From: Phallusia mammillata
Taxonomy: Eukaryota; Chordata; Ascidiacea; Phlebobranchia; Ascidiidae
NCBI GenBank assembly: GCA_003260075.1
Contig: QLIY01000301.1
Span: forward strand, 39,754 to 103,753
Direction: 5' to 3'
Length of the DNA stretch: 64,000 nucleotides
A program made the position numbers and the translations under genes. The notes under the pieces are model-generated. The model ran no database searches. It was not told the origin of the DNA and saw only the letters and a program-made list of their open reading frames with translations. Each line of letters opens with the position of its first letter. Positions within the stretch are counted from its first letter, which is position 1. This document shows positions 11,963-21,400 of the stretch, piece after piece.

Positions 11963-13625
11963 ACCATTTAGGATGCGTTATATTTTAAGGGGCTGTGACA
12001 CTGAACCGATGACATCGTTTTTTGTTTGGTACGATCACCCAGAGTTGTAAATTGGCTTAAAATTGGACCCCGGGCCCGGCCCGAACCCGAATCGTTTTTG
12101 ATAAGCCCGTTTAGGCCTGAAAGTTTAATATGACAGGCCTATGGCCTACATAGAAGCTTCGGGAAAGACCAAGACAAGAAACACAACAGACATTTGGTTT
12201 TGAACAAGACGTTTTGGGGTTGTTTGACATTATAGGTCAGGTCTAGCAGCTCGTTACTTAGCTGGGTAAATATATATTTAAAACCCGGCCCGAACCCGGC
12301 CCGAACCCGGCCCGACTTCTCTGGTATTGCCTATAGTCTTTTGTGCAAAACAGGGAGACTTAAGGTCACGAAGCATAGACCTAACTAACTTACTTCGATC
12401 ACGAAGACAATTAAGTTTGTCTTTTTGATGTATGATTCTCCCATCATTGACAACAAAAACGTTTTTGCATGGCCTTTGGGGGCAACACCTGAAGGGTAAG
12501 TTAACGGTTAGACTTTGCCAATAAACTGTCTATTGGTTTGTTATACCACAGTATACCACAGGTGTTTGAAACATATATTACACAGTTATAAATTTGTATT
12601 GTTTCATTTGTTTATCACAATGGCCAGCAAACTATTGTCGGGGGGGGGGAAACACCTAGTTATTTGTGCAAAACGGGGGAGGCTTAAAGGTCACGAAGCA
12701 GCTCGAACCTTTTTGTTTTTTTTTCTGCTTTAGTGCCTATTTATTTTTAGCTACTTTGTAGTGCCTATACGTATACGTATAAAACAAATTGCCTTGACAT
12801 CTATGCTGTTTCAAAACCAGTTTGTCGTAACACGTGAAGAATATGAGTTCACTTGTTCATTCTTCGTAACGATAAACATTTTTTTGGCGTATTACATAAA
12901 CTCACAATTTCTTTTCATAACTTTATTAGATGAACGAAAGAGGGAGCATGGTCACAAGCGCGGCAATGTTCGGAACAATTTATGGTATACCGTTCTCTTA
13001 CAAGCAATTTGTAGCTGATCACCCGTTGGGGGGGGGGTATGGGCCCTGGGAAAATGTTTAGTGGGCAGGGCAGCACTGTTTGGGCCGTAACATGATCACT
13101 AAGTAGCATCAAAGAACTCAAAACTCATTTTGTGTTATGATCACATTTACAATCTATTAACGTTTTATGTCTTAAAAACTGAATTAAAGGTCACAAAGCA
13201 GCTCGAACCTTTTTGTTTTTTTCTGCTTTATAGTGCCTATTTATTTTTTATCTACTTTGTGGTGCCTATACGTATACGTATAAAACAAATTGCCTTGACA
13301 TCTATGTTGTTTCAAAACCAGTTTGTCGTAACACGCGAAGAATATGAGTTCACTTGTTCATTCTTCGTGACGATAAACATTTTTTTGGCGTATTACATAA
13401 ACTCACAATTTCTTTTTATAACTTTATTAGATGAACGAAAGAGGGAGCATGGTCACAAGCGCGGCAAGGGTCGGAGTAAATTATGGTATACCGTTCTCTT
13501 ACAAGCAATTTGTAGCTGATCACCCGTTCTTGTGGGCTATTCGCCACCAGCAAACTGGCCTTGTTTTGTTCATGGGACGTATTCAGCGGCCAGATGGCGA
13601 CTTGACCAATCATGATGAGTTTTAG
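6979..13625 (+). CDS. Serpin C, complete seven-exon serine protease inhibitor
   Basis: Secretory-pathway serpin. Best exon path: 6979-7165, 7241-7371, 7940-8044, 8258-8507, 9897-10081, 11504-11671, 13431-13625. It totals 1221 nt in one frame, predicting 406 aa, normal for a serpin. Landmarks in order: signal peptide MASTLFYVLCLFIVDVA; NIMFSPVSITAG; MAMIHLGAKG; SSNRVFANK; LINNWISEKTDGKI; LVIANALSFRADWHFPF; YSMYVLLPENFD; hinge NERGSMVTSAA; reactive loop RVGVNYGIPFS; FVADHPFLWAI; C-terminal NHDEF. The hinge (G, S, then small residues) fits an inhibitory serpin. The scissile bond is probably near NYG/IPF, but I cannot fix it. HDEF resembles HDEL-type retrieval signals. Exons 4, 5, 6 and 7 have extra copies next to poly-G joins, so the locus is assembled from more than one haplotype. 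Exon 3 lacks the first few codons seen in serpin A because a 36-G run cuts it. Confidence 0.85.
7536..7637 (+). other. Possible decayed or alternative serpin exon 3
   Basis: This 102-nt open segment has an acceptor (TTTAGGTGCAG) and a donor (GTACAT). It would sit in frame between serpin C exons 2 and 3. Its end, KKTLFDS before the donor, loosely matches the normal exon-3 end VYGAQVDL or VDS. A second near-identical acceptor context at about 7710-7735 leads into ACTGCT, the true exon-3 start, which is then cut by the G run at 7742. It could be an old tandem copy of exon 3; evidence is weak. Confidence 0.3.
7742..7777. other. 36-base poly-G run interrupting serpin C exon 3
   Basis: The sequence just before the run (GTGCAG then ACTGCT) matches the start of exon 3 of serpin A. 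The run breaks it, and a separate exon-3 copy follows at 7940. Probably an assembly or gap-filling artefact, not biology. Confidence 0.75.
8671..8847 (+). repeat. Second partial copy of serpin C exon 4
   Basis: After a ten-G run at 8641-8650 the 3' part of exon 4 (8331-8507) is repeated with a few substitutions, including the donor and following intron. The paired copies encode the same AMLTTDSLNRDTQLV segment. Best read as the other haplotype joined head to tail. Confidence 0.75.
9030..9860. repeat. Duplicated intronic repeat with fold-back arms
   Basis: Positions of about 9030-9445 recur at about 9457-9870 across a G run at 9445-9456. Each copy contains GACGTTTCGACAAAAACAA and, 160 or more bases later, its inverse GTCGAAACGTCTGTTTAAT. 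Each unit is therefore a fold-back element, and the motif resembles the hairpin at 33322-33455. No coding sequence. Confidence 0.55.
10263..10424. mobile_element. Short hAT MITE with perfect 8-bp target duplication
   Basis: Ends CAGTGGTTTTTAACC and GGTTAAGAACCCTTG. It is flanked by the direct 8-mer GTTTAAAC (10255-10262 and 10425-10432). The haplotype copy of this intron has the same element at about 11111-11274. Non-autonomous; lies in a serpin C intron. Confidence 0.75.
10654..10716 (+). repeat. Truncated copy of serpin C exon 6
   Basis: Begins after a TTTAG acceptor, encodes ITIPKFILEESLDLVQV, and is cut by a G run at 10717. The full exon is at 11504-11671. Confidence 0.75.
10747..10931 (+). 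repeat. Second copy of serpin C exon 5
   Basis: Same splice borders and length (185 nt) as 9897-10081, with a handful of mostly silent substitutions and intact reading frame. It starts 20 bases after the G run at 10717. Likely allelic. Confidence 0.75.
11893..11960. other. 68-base poly-G run, longest in the window
   Basis: Separates two copies of a segment containing CCCAGAGTTGTAAATTGGC (about 11699-11891 and 11961-12134). Same interpretation as the other G-run junctions: an artificial join. Confidence 0.75.
12409..12495 (+). pseudogene. Diverged fragment of an RXYLT1 exon inside the serpin C intron
   Basis: Encodes IKFVFLMYDSP, then NKNVFAWPLG and ATPEG, followed by a GTAAGT donor and intron sequence that still resembles the RXYLT1 intron to about 12600. 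It matches the 3' end of the RXYLT1 exon at 18487-18889 with K to N and P to A changes. It starts abruptly within the exon, so it is a broken segmental copy about 6 kb from the real gene. Confidence 0.7.
12930..13027 (+). repeat. Alternate copy of serpin C reactive-loop exon
   Basis: Same start as the exon at 13431, cut by a G run at 13028. It encodes NERGSMVTSAA, then MFGTIYGIPFSYKQF, where the other copy has RVGVNYGIPFSYKQF. All five nucleotide differences in the shared 97 bases change amino acids and fall within five consecutive codons of the loop. Confidence 0.8.
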
Positions 13626-13744
13626 GGCGTCTTTAATCCCGTTTCCATCGCCGCTTCTTTTTTCGTACGGTGTAACTTGAATGCGTTCAGCGATAACCTT
13701 ATAACGTTTCAACGTTGTGCACCTTTTTTCTTCCTGGTTGTTGC

Positions 13745-13924
13745 CAGTAGTGGGATTCAGCCGGTTCGCATTGGTTCTATAGAACCATCTCACGAAGTTT
13801 TATGAGATCAGCGAACCGGTTAGCTTTACTGGTGATTGTTAATGGACTTTTTGTAACAGAACCGGTTGATAAATATGACTTTTGTGATAGAACCGGCTGA
13901 CAAAAAAATTGAATCCCACCACTG
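13745..13924. mobile_element. Short hAT-like MITE, 'CCGGTT' family, complete
   Basis: Inverted ends CAGTAGTGGGATTCA and TGAATCCCACCACTG bound 180 bases with repeated AACCGG motifs. It lies 119 bases past the serpin C stop, in the 3' untranslated or downstream region. Target duplication not clear. Confidence 0.7.
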
Positions 13925-14030
13925 GTTATAATCAAAGTATATAGACTTGAGTTATAATAATGTGTCGCTAAGTTTTCTCTTACCAAACTAAATAAACTCA
14001 ACTTAACTCATCCTCTGCGGGGGGGGGGGC

Positions 14031-14099
14031 GGCTTTGTTTTGTTCATGGGACGTATTCAGCGGCCAGAAGGCGACCTGACCAATCATGATGAGTTTTAG
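14031..14099 (+). repeat. Third partial copy of the serpin C-terminal exon
   Basis: After the G run at 14019 the last 23 codons (LVLFMGRIQRPEGDL through HDEF and stop) recur with one aspartate to glutamate change and one silent change. A second copy of the downstream MITE follows at 14245-14419, missing its final bases. Confidence 0.75.
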
Positions 14100-14419
14100 A
14101 GCGACTTTAATCCCGTTTCTATCGCCGCTTCTTTTCCCGTTTCTATCGCCGCTCGTACGGCATAACTTGAATGCGTTCAGCGATGACCTTATAGAGCCCT
14201 TTAACGTTTCAACGTTGTGCACCTTTTTTCTTCTTGGTTGTTGCCAGTAGTGGGATTCAGCCGGTTCGCATTGGTTCTGTAAGACCGTCTCACGAAGTTT
14301 TATGAGATCAGAGAACCGGTTAGCTTTACTGGTGACTGTCAATGGACTTTTTGTAACAGAACCGGCTGATAAATATCACTTTAGTGATAGAACCGATTGA
14401 CAAAAATTTGAATCCCACG

Positions 14420-15967
14420 GGTTATAATGTGTCGCAATGTTTTCTTTCACCAAGCTAAATAAACTTAAGTAGTATCGATGGAAAGTATCGATGCCTTCCT
14501 ACCATCATTTTTTTAACCGATTTCGCAAAAGATTGTTAAGAAAAATAAACATTAAATGATTGATTAATTGATTGCTCATAGAAATATAAAGGGACTTGGT
14601 CATGCTCTGTTGATTCGCATGCACAACAAATACTTGACAAAATGGAGATGAAGATTGTGTTGGGTTGAGTTGAATTTATTTTGCCGGGCAAAGTCGTAGC
14701 AGCACAATTGCGCTAAAATATTCACCTGGCCGGCTGCAACGTTCAGACGTTAAAATGCGCGATGAATGACCTCTCATGCGCAATCTACTTAATAAACGTA
14801 TGAAAATTTTAATATAGTACTAAAAGAAAAACCGTTTTTAACGCAAGTGATAATATTGGCGGTAATTACCGGTAGCCTAAAAGAAAGGTCTCTGAGATTG
14901 AACTACAAACTTGATGTGATTACAAACCCCACCCTAACCCTCAGCATTTACATCAGTTTTATTAGAAGACTTGATTGTTTTAAAAATTTTAATGTAGCCT
15001 GGCTGTCTGATAAATGTGAATTGAATCGAGAAAGTTGTTGTTTTGCAGATGTTGATATTTTGTTTTCATACAAAAAGAATAATGTCAAAATAGAGCTCAT
15101 GATAACTTTAGTGTTTAGATTTTCACATTTATTTTGTAGTTTGTGCAAATTTGCTTAGCATTTTTTTCTAAACTTTCAGATTGTTTGTTTACTTCATTTC
15201 ATTCAAAAACTTTTTTGAGCAAAGTTTCATCTTAGGCCTTTCTAGAATGTACAATTACAAAAAAATCTCACCAATCACAATAAAGTTTTAAATAGATATT
15301 TTGCGAGCACATGTTTGTTTTTTTAGATTGCAAAGTGTGTCACATCTTGAAAATGTAATAAAACACAGTTTTAGAACACCTTGATAAACCAGACCCAAAG
15401 ATATTTGGATAATATCCGATATATATGCAAATCAGATGCTTTGGACAGTATAAAAACATGAGGGCCAAAAAATTTTTGTTGCTGATTGTAATGTGTGTTG
15501 GGTATGGAATTGTGTCACTATATACACTTCACATGTAGCGTGTATCATGTTTTATCCGTATAGTATATAAGCTTAATTTTTGTCAATATGCACCTAATTG
15601 TTTGATATCGTAAGTACCTTTCAAAATTCCCCCCCTCGTGCACAATTTTCTGTCGGCGCCCCTGGAAACAACCCACAAGAATGGGGGTTTTTCGTCAGCG
15701 GTTTTTTTAGCTAGCGCAAAATTTCCTCGATGGCAAATTTAAAGTCGCGAAAAATGCCACATTCTTGTGCATCCTGCAGACATAAAAACCCAAAGCAAAG
15801 TAGACATAAATGCTATTCACAGGATCTGTCCCTCTAATAGTAGGCATGTTAATATCCACGATCACTGAGTCAAAATTCTTTCAGTAAATGATTAATTAAG
15901 AAGCAAATGCTTCTGACTCAAAATCAGTAGACACTGTGTTGGTATATTCGAGATATATATTTCACCT
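14420..15967. other. Long non-genic stretch before the assembly gap
   Basis: AT-rich. It holds a copy (about 15531-15805) of the repeat at 6108-6380, and a segment at about 14660-14740 (GCCGGGCAAAG, CGCTAAAAT) that recurs near 49800-49870. No exon of RXYLT1 or another gene could be recognised; missing RXYLT1 5' exons are more likely inside the following gap. Confidence 0.5.
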
Positions 15968-16903
15968 NNNNNNNNNNNNNNNNNNNNNNNNNNNNNNNNN
16001 NNNNNNNNNNNNNNNNNNNNNNNNNNNNNNNNNNNNNNNNNNNNNNNNNNNNNNNNNNNNNNNNNNNNNNNNNNNNNNNNNNNNNNNNNNNNNNNNNNNN
16101 NNNNNNNNNNNNNNNNNNNNNNNNNNNNNNNNNNNNNNNNNNNNNNNNNNNNNNNNNNNNNNNNNNNNNNNNNNNNNNNNNNNNNNNNNNNNNNNNNNNN
16201 NNNNNNNNNNNNNNNNNNNNNNNNNNNNNNNNNNNNNNNNNNNNNNNNNNNNNNNNNNNNNNNNNNNNNNNNNNNNNNNNNNNNNNNNNNNNNNNNNNNN
16301 NNNNNNNNNNNNNNNNNNNNNNNNNNNNNNNNNNNNNNNNNNNNNNNNNNNNNNNNNNNNNNNNNNNNNNNNNNNNNNNNNNNNNNNNNNNNNNNNNNNN
16401 NNNNNNNNNNNNNNNNNNNNNNNNNNNNNNNNNNNNNNNNNNNNNNNNNNNNNNNNNNNNNNNNNNNNNNNNNNNNNNNNNNNNNNNNNNNNNNNNNNNN
16501 NNNNNNNNNNNNNNNNNNNNNNNNNNNNNNNNNNNNNNNNNNNNNNNNNNNNNNNNNNNNNNNNNNNNNNNNNNNNNNNNNNNNNNNNNNNNNNNNNNNN
16601 NNNNNNNNNNNNNNNNNNNNNNNNNNNNNNNNNNNNNNNNNNNNNNNNNNNNNNNNNNNNNNNNNNNNNNNNNNNNNNNNNNNNNNNNNNNNNNNNNNNN
16701 NNNNNNNNNNNNNNNNNNNNNNNNNNNNNNNNNNNNNNNNNNNNNNNNNNNNNNNNNNNNNNNNNNNNNNNNNNNNNNNNNNNNNNNNNNNNNNNNNNNN
16801 NNNNNNNNNNNNNNNNNNNNNNNNNNNNNNNNNNNNNNNNNNNNNNNNNNNNNNNNNNNNNNNNNNNNNNNNNNNNNNNNNNNNNNNNNNNNNNNNNNNN
16901 NNN
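15968..16903. other. Assembly gap (936 N)
   Basis: Undetermined bases. The 5' exons of RXYLT1 probably fall here, since recognisable coding sequence resumes directly after it. Confidence 0.99.
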
Positions 16904-18019
16904 GAAAAAAATAATTCAAATGTCCAGTTGCTAACTTTTAGATCGGATAATCAGAAGGTCAGGAACATAAACTTTTCAAAACAATCTTGTTTTTCCAGGT
17001 ATAGACAAAGTCACAATCTCCAACCTAAGCATGCACCACACTTTATTGATGATTGCCTTATTCTTGCTATTGATGCTCATGATAAGTCTACACAGCAAAA
17101 TGCAAAAGCTTGGATGGATTATACATTAGGCCTTGAGCACCTCCTCAGGATTGGTTTATTGGTTATGGGTGAAGTTACATGCGAAAATGATTGGCTGCAG
17201 CCTTACCTAAAGCTGGAAAAAATTAAGTTTGTCTTTTTGATGTATGATTCTCCCATTATTGACAACAAAAAAGTTTTTGCATGGCCTTTGGGACCAACCC
17301 CCGAAGGGTAAGTTAACTGCTGTTCGATTTTACCTATAAACTTTCTTTCTTAATTCATACCATAGTCCACAGTGTGTCATTTATGTTTAAAATATACATC
17401 TCACAGTTATTCGTATTGTGTAGGGCAGTGGTTCTCAACCTTTCATGCACTGTGGCCCACTAAAAGTACCTTTTGGGCCTTGTGGCCCCCTATAAGTAAC
17501 CCAGTAAGACTTGTGGTCCCCTACCAAAAAATGTATATATGTAGCAAACTGAACTAAGTTGCAAAGTCCATTTATCTGGATGATTATTTTTGCTTAAAAT
17601 AATCCTATATATATATATGGACAAGTAGTGTGGGAAATAGTCCATTAAATTAGGAAAATAAATCATTTGCAATACACACTTAATTCTAAACATTACAAAA
17701 ATGACTTACTGACTTTTGGTGGGTGTTTAATGTGAGCCTACACCTGTGGCCCCCCTTAATACACCTTATGCCCACCTTGGGGGGCATAAGTTCTGGTTGA
17801 GAACCACTGGTGTATATTTTTGGGCAGTGGTAATGAAAGTTTGCTGACCACTGGCTTAGCAGCACAGTTATTTTTTGTGTTATGGGTTTTGGCAAGTTTT
17901 TTTTTTTATTGTTACAAATTTTAGTCTATTTGAATGTAGTACAAATAATTCATTTCCACTTATTGTATTTTTTCAGAAACCAAGATCTTCAAGAACAATT
18001 CAAGTCTTTAGATATTTCA
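16904..18019 (+). repeat. Duplicate copy of RXYLT1 exon and following intron
   Basis: Contains the same exon as 18487-18889 (here ending at 17307, nearly base-identical) and the first 43 bases of the next exon (17977-18019), then is cut by the G run at 18020. Between them lies a hAT MITE present only in part in the other copy. Reads as a second haplotype contig joined in tandem. Confidence 0.75.
17425..17812. mobile_element. hAT-type MITE in RXYLT1 intron
   Basis: Ends CAGTGGTTCTCAACC and GGTTGAGAACCACTG. The flanking 8-mers GTGTAGGG and GTGTATAT match at five or six positions. It carries GTGGCCC repeats. In the parallel intron at about 19015-19075 only the left end of a related sequence is seen, so it is variable between the two copies. 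Confidence 0.7.
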
Positions 18020-18142
18020 GGGGGGGGGGGCCTTCAATATGGCTGGCATACTGTAATTTATAAACAGGTATGCCATGCTTGCGCTTCAGGGCTGATCCCA
18101 TTATGTGTGTATATTCACCTTAAATAAAAAGGGGGGGGGGGC

Positions 18143-18450
18143 CAATATTTACCCCACCATGTGCAGCATACCAGGCAGGCAATGGTAATTGTGATTCAAC
18201 TTTCAGTGGGTTCACCAGTGAGTATGTCAGTTGGTAGAGCGCGAGTCCTGGAAAGACTCCTGTTATGGGTTTGAACCCCACTGCAAGGTAGATTTTTCTA
18301 GCCTGTGCCTTACCATATATAAATGCATTGGACACTGACTTGAATGTTATGACACCTTCAATGTGGCTGGCATACTGTAATTTATAAACAGGTATGCCAC
18401 GATTGTGCTTCAGGGCTGATCCCATTATGTGTGTATATTCACCTTAAATA
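18143..18450 (+). mobile_element. tRNA-like SINE
   Basis: Has an A-box-like TCAGTTGGTAGAG, a GAGTCCTGGAAAGACTC anticodon-arm-like hairpin and a B-box-like GGGTTTGAACCCC. These are preceded by CATGTGCAGCATACCAGGC and followed by a body ending in CTTCAGGGCTGATCCC. A relative lies on the minus strand at about 40440-40670 with the same order of parts. Body-only pieces occur near 18031-18125, 31320-31420 and 40740-40870. Confidence 0.65.
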
Positions 18451-18486
18451 AAAAAATGTACTTAAAATTTGTTTGTTCTTTAACAG

Positions 18487-21400
18487 AAAAAAATAATTCA
18501 AATGTCCAGTTGCTAACTTTTAGATCGGATAATCAGAAGGTCAGGAACATAAACTTTTCAAAACAATCTTGTTTTTCCAGGTATAGACAAAGTCACAATC
18601 TCCAACCTAAGCATGCACCACACTTTATTGATGATTGCCTTATTCTTGCTATTGATGCTCATGATAAGTCTACACAGCAAAATGCAAAAGCTTGGATGGA
18701 TTATACATTAGGCCTTGAGCACCTCCTCAGGATTGGTTTATTGGTTATGGGTGAAGTTACATGCGAAAATGATTGGCTGCAGCCTTACCTAAAGCTGGAA
18801 AAAATTAAGTTTGTCTTTTTGATGTATGATTCTCCCATTATTGACAACAAAAAAGTTTTTGCATGGCCTTTGGGACCAACCCCCGAAGGGTAAGTTAACT
18901 GCTGTTCGATTTTACCCATAAACTTTCTTTCTTAATTCATACCATAGTCCACAGTGTGTCATTTATGTTTAAAATATACATCTCACAGTTATTCGTGTTG
19001 TATAGGGCAGTGGTGCTCAACCTTTCATGCACTGTGCCCCCGGAGAGCACCTTTTGGGCCTTGTGGCCCCCTATATTTGAATGTAGTACAAATAATTCAT
19101 TTGCACTTATTGCATTTTTTTTAATCAGAAACCAAGATCTTCAAGAACAATTCAAGTCTTTAGATATTTCAGCTCCAAGAAAGTATACTTGTAATTTCAT
19201 AGGCACAATCTATCCAAAAACTTCCAGACAGAACATAATGGACTTAAGCAATGATAAAGTTGCCCAAAAATGTTACTTTGCTTGGCGCAACAGGTAAATT
19301 AAATTTTAATTTAGTGATTTTAGTGATAAGTTTTTTTTCTTGTATAGGGATGGGCATTATACAATAGCAATTCTAAATCAAGGACTTAAATCATATAACA
19401 TACTTTTCAAACCAGCATTAAAATTTACAATGGTAAACTTAAAATCTATGGCAAGATTGTTCAATTAGAGCAGTGGTTCCCAACCTTTTTGTAGTCATGT
19501 ACCCCTTTTATAAATTTTATCGGACTGTGGACCCCCAACATAATTTAGTCTTTTTTTGTTTCCTGCATTATATGTTATTATACCTTCGTTTTTTGGGGGC
19601 AGAATTTTAATCAACCTTCACAGTCAATTAGAGACTGTGTACAGTTTCACCCATGTACCCACATAGACAAAATTTTAGTTTGATGTTTTTGGTAAGAATC
19701 ATTCCCAAGTGGTTGTGTTACTGTGTTTCCAACAAAGTGAATAAAATGCTTAAAACTATTAGTATAATATATGGAAAGTCTGAACAAGTTGCACTGCAAT
19801 TTACTTGTTTGATATCATAATTAATTTTTTAATGTTGATTGGTTTACATTACAGAAAGGTAAAACAGTATAACAAGATTTTCTATTTGTTTTGATTCTAG
19901 AATATTGCAGAAAAGCAAACTATTTTCATTTGCCTATCCCTAGTTTTGTGGTGGATTTTTTGACAATGGCATAAAGTTTTTTCTAATTAAAATGGATTTA
20001 ACGAGAGCTCATCTAGTTATAAGGTTTTAACATAAATCATGTATAAAAATATCCTAAACTTTTTACATTACAATATAGTATGTGGAATTATGCTTGCAAT
20101 ACTGATTAAAAATGCAAAGACAAACATTTTGTTTTAGATTTGTTCAAACTCAAGGCAAACAAAGCTTTAGCTATCAGCAAGTGATTTCTGACAGTGATTT
20201 GACAATATCACCAACCTGTCTCAATTCTGAGTGTTTTCGGACATATGAGGCCATAGCACTTGGGTCAATACCTGTTATTGAAGACATTGTGTTACCTAAA
20301 AACTGCAACAGTACTGATAGTGCACCATATGCTTTGCTAGGGGGGGGGGAACAAACTTTTCAAACCAGCATTAAAGTTTACAGTGGCAAATTCATAACCT
20401 ATGGCAAGACCGTTCAATTAGACACTGTGTATATTTTTAGTTTTTCACCCAAGTGTAAACACACAGACAAAATTTTAGTTTGATGTTTTAGTTAAAAATC
20501 ATTGCTAAGTGGTTGTGTTACTGTGTTTCCAGCAAAGTGAATAAAATGCTTAAACATTTTTCTGTAATATCTGACTAACTATCAGGGAAACATGTGGAAA
20601 GTCTGAAACAGTTGCACTACAATTCACTTGTTTTAAAATTTTAAACAAAAAAATTAAATGTATATTTTTTGATGTTGATTGCCAATTGGTTTGCTTTGGA
20701 TTCTATATTCTGTGTATTTTAATTATTCTAGAATACTGTGCAAAAGTATACTATTCTCATTTGCCCATCCCTACTTTTGTGGTGGATTTTTTTGACAATG
20801 GCATAAAGTTTTACCTAATTAAAATGGATTTAACAAGAGCTCATCTAGTTATAAGGTTTTAACATAAATCATGTATAAGGGGGGGGGGCTAAGCATATTC
20901 AAGTCCTTCACAACTTCCTGTCATGTGATAACATGCAGTATATCATCCGGTATCATTTGGTATTTAGTACCACCAATTTAAATCAGTAAGCAATTTTTAC
21001 AGTTAAAGTGACATCTAACATAATAATAAGAAACATATTGCAACACTAAAATGTTTCAAAAGATATTGTTATCAAGAACCCAAGGTTAAGAAAATCTGGC
21101 TAAAGTTAAAAACAAGTCTAGATGTAATTTTGTTAACATTTAGGTTGGTCCCAGGAAAGAGTAGAAGAATATTTCCAATGGGCAGCAAATGTGGTCCAAG
21201 GTTTGCGAGGAACAAATGAAGCCTTGGAAAAGGAACTTGACAAGTTGTTCAAAGAAAGAAACATTATCTAAACCTTTAGTACTTGAATCTGTTACAAGTT
21301 TTTACAAAATGAAATGTTGCACTTTAACAAGAAATTTTTTTGTGTGTCACTGATTTTTATACCTCTATACCAGGCCAGGGGCCAACCTATTATATCCAGC

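Noticed and set aside
8671..13027. Repeated serpin exons as tandem exon duplication for mutually exclusive splicing
   Set aside because: Each repeat abuts a G run, copies are partial and include intron sequence, and the same happens in unrelated genes across the window. The loop exon difference is kept as a finding because of its substitution pattern.
15924..16934. Long open frames of about 331 codons on both strands
   Set aside because: They span the N gap and consist of undetermined residues.
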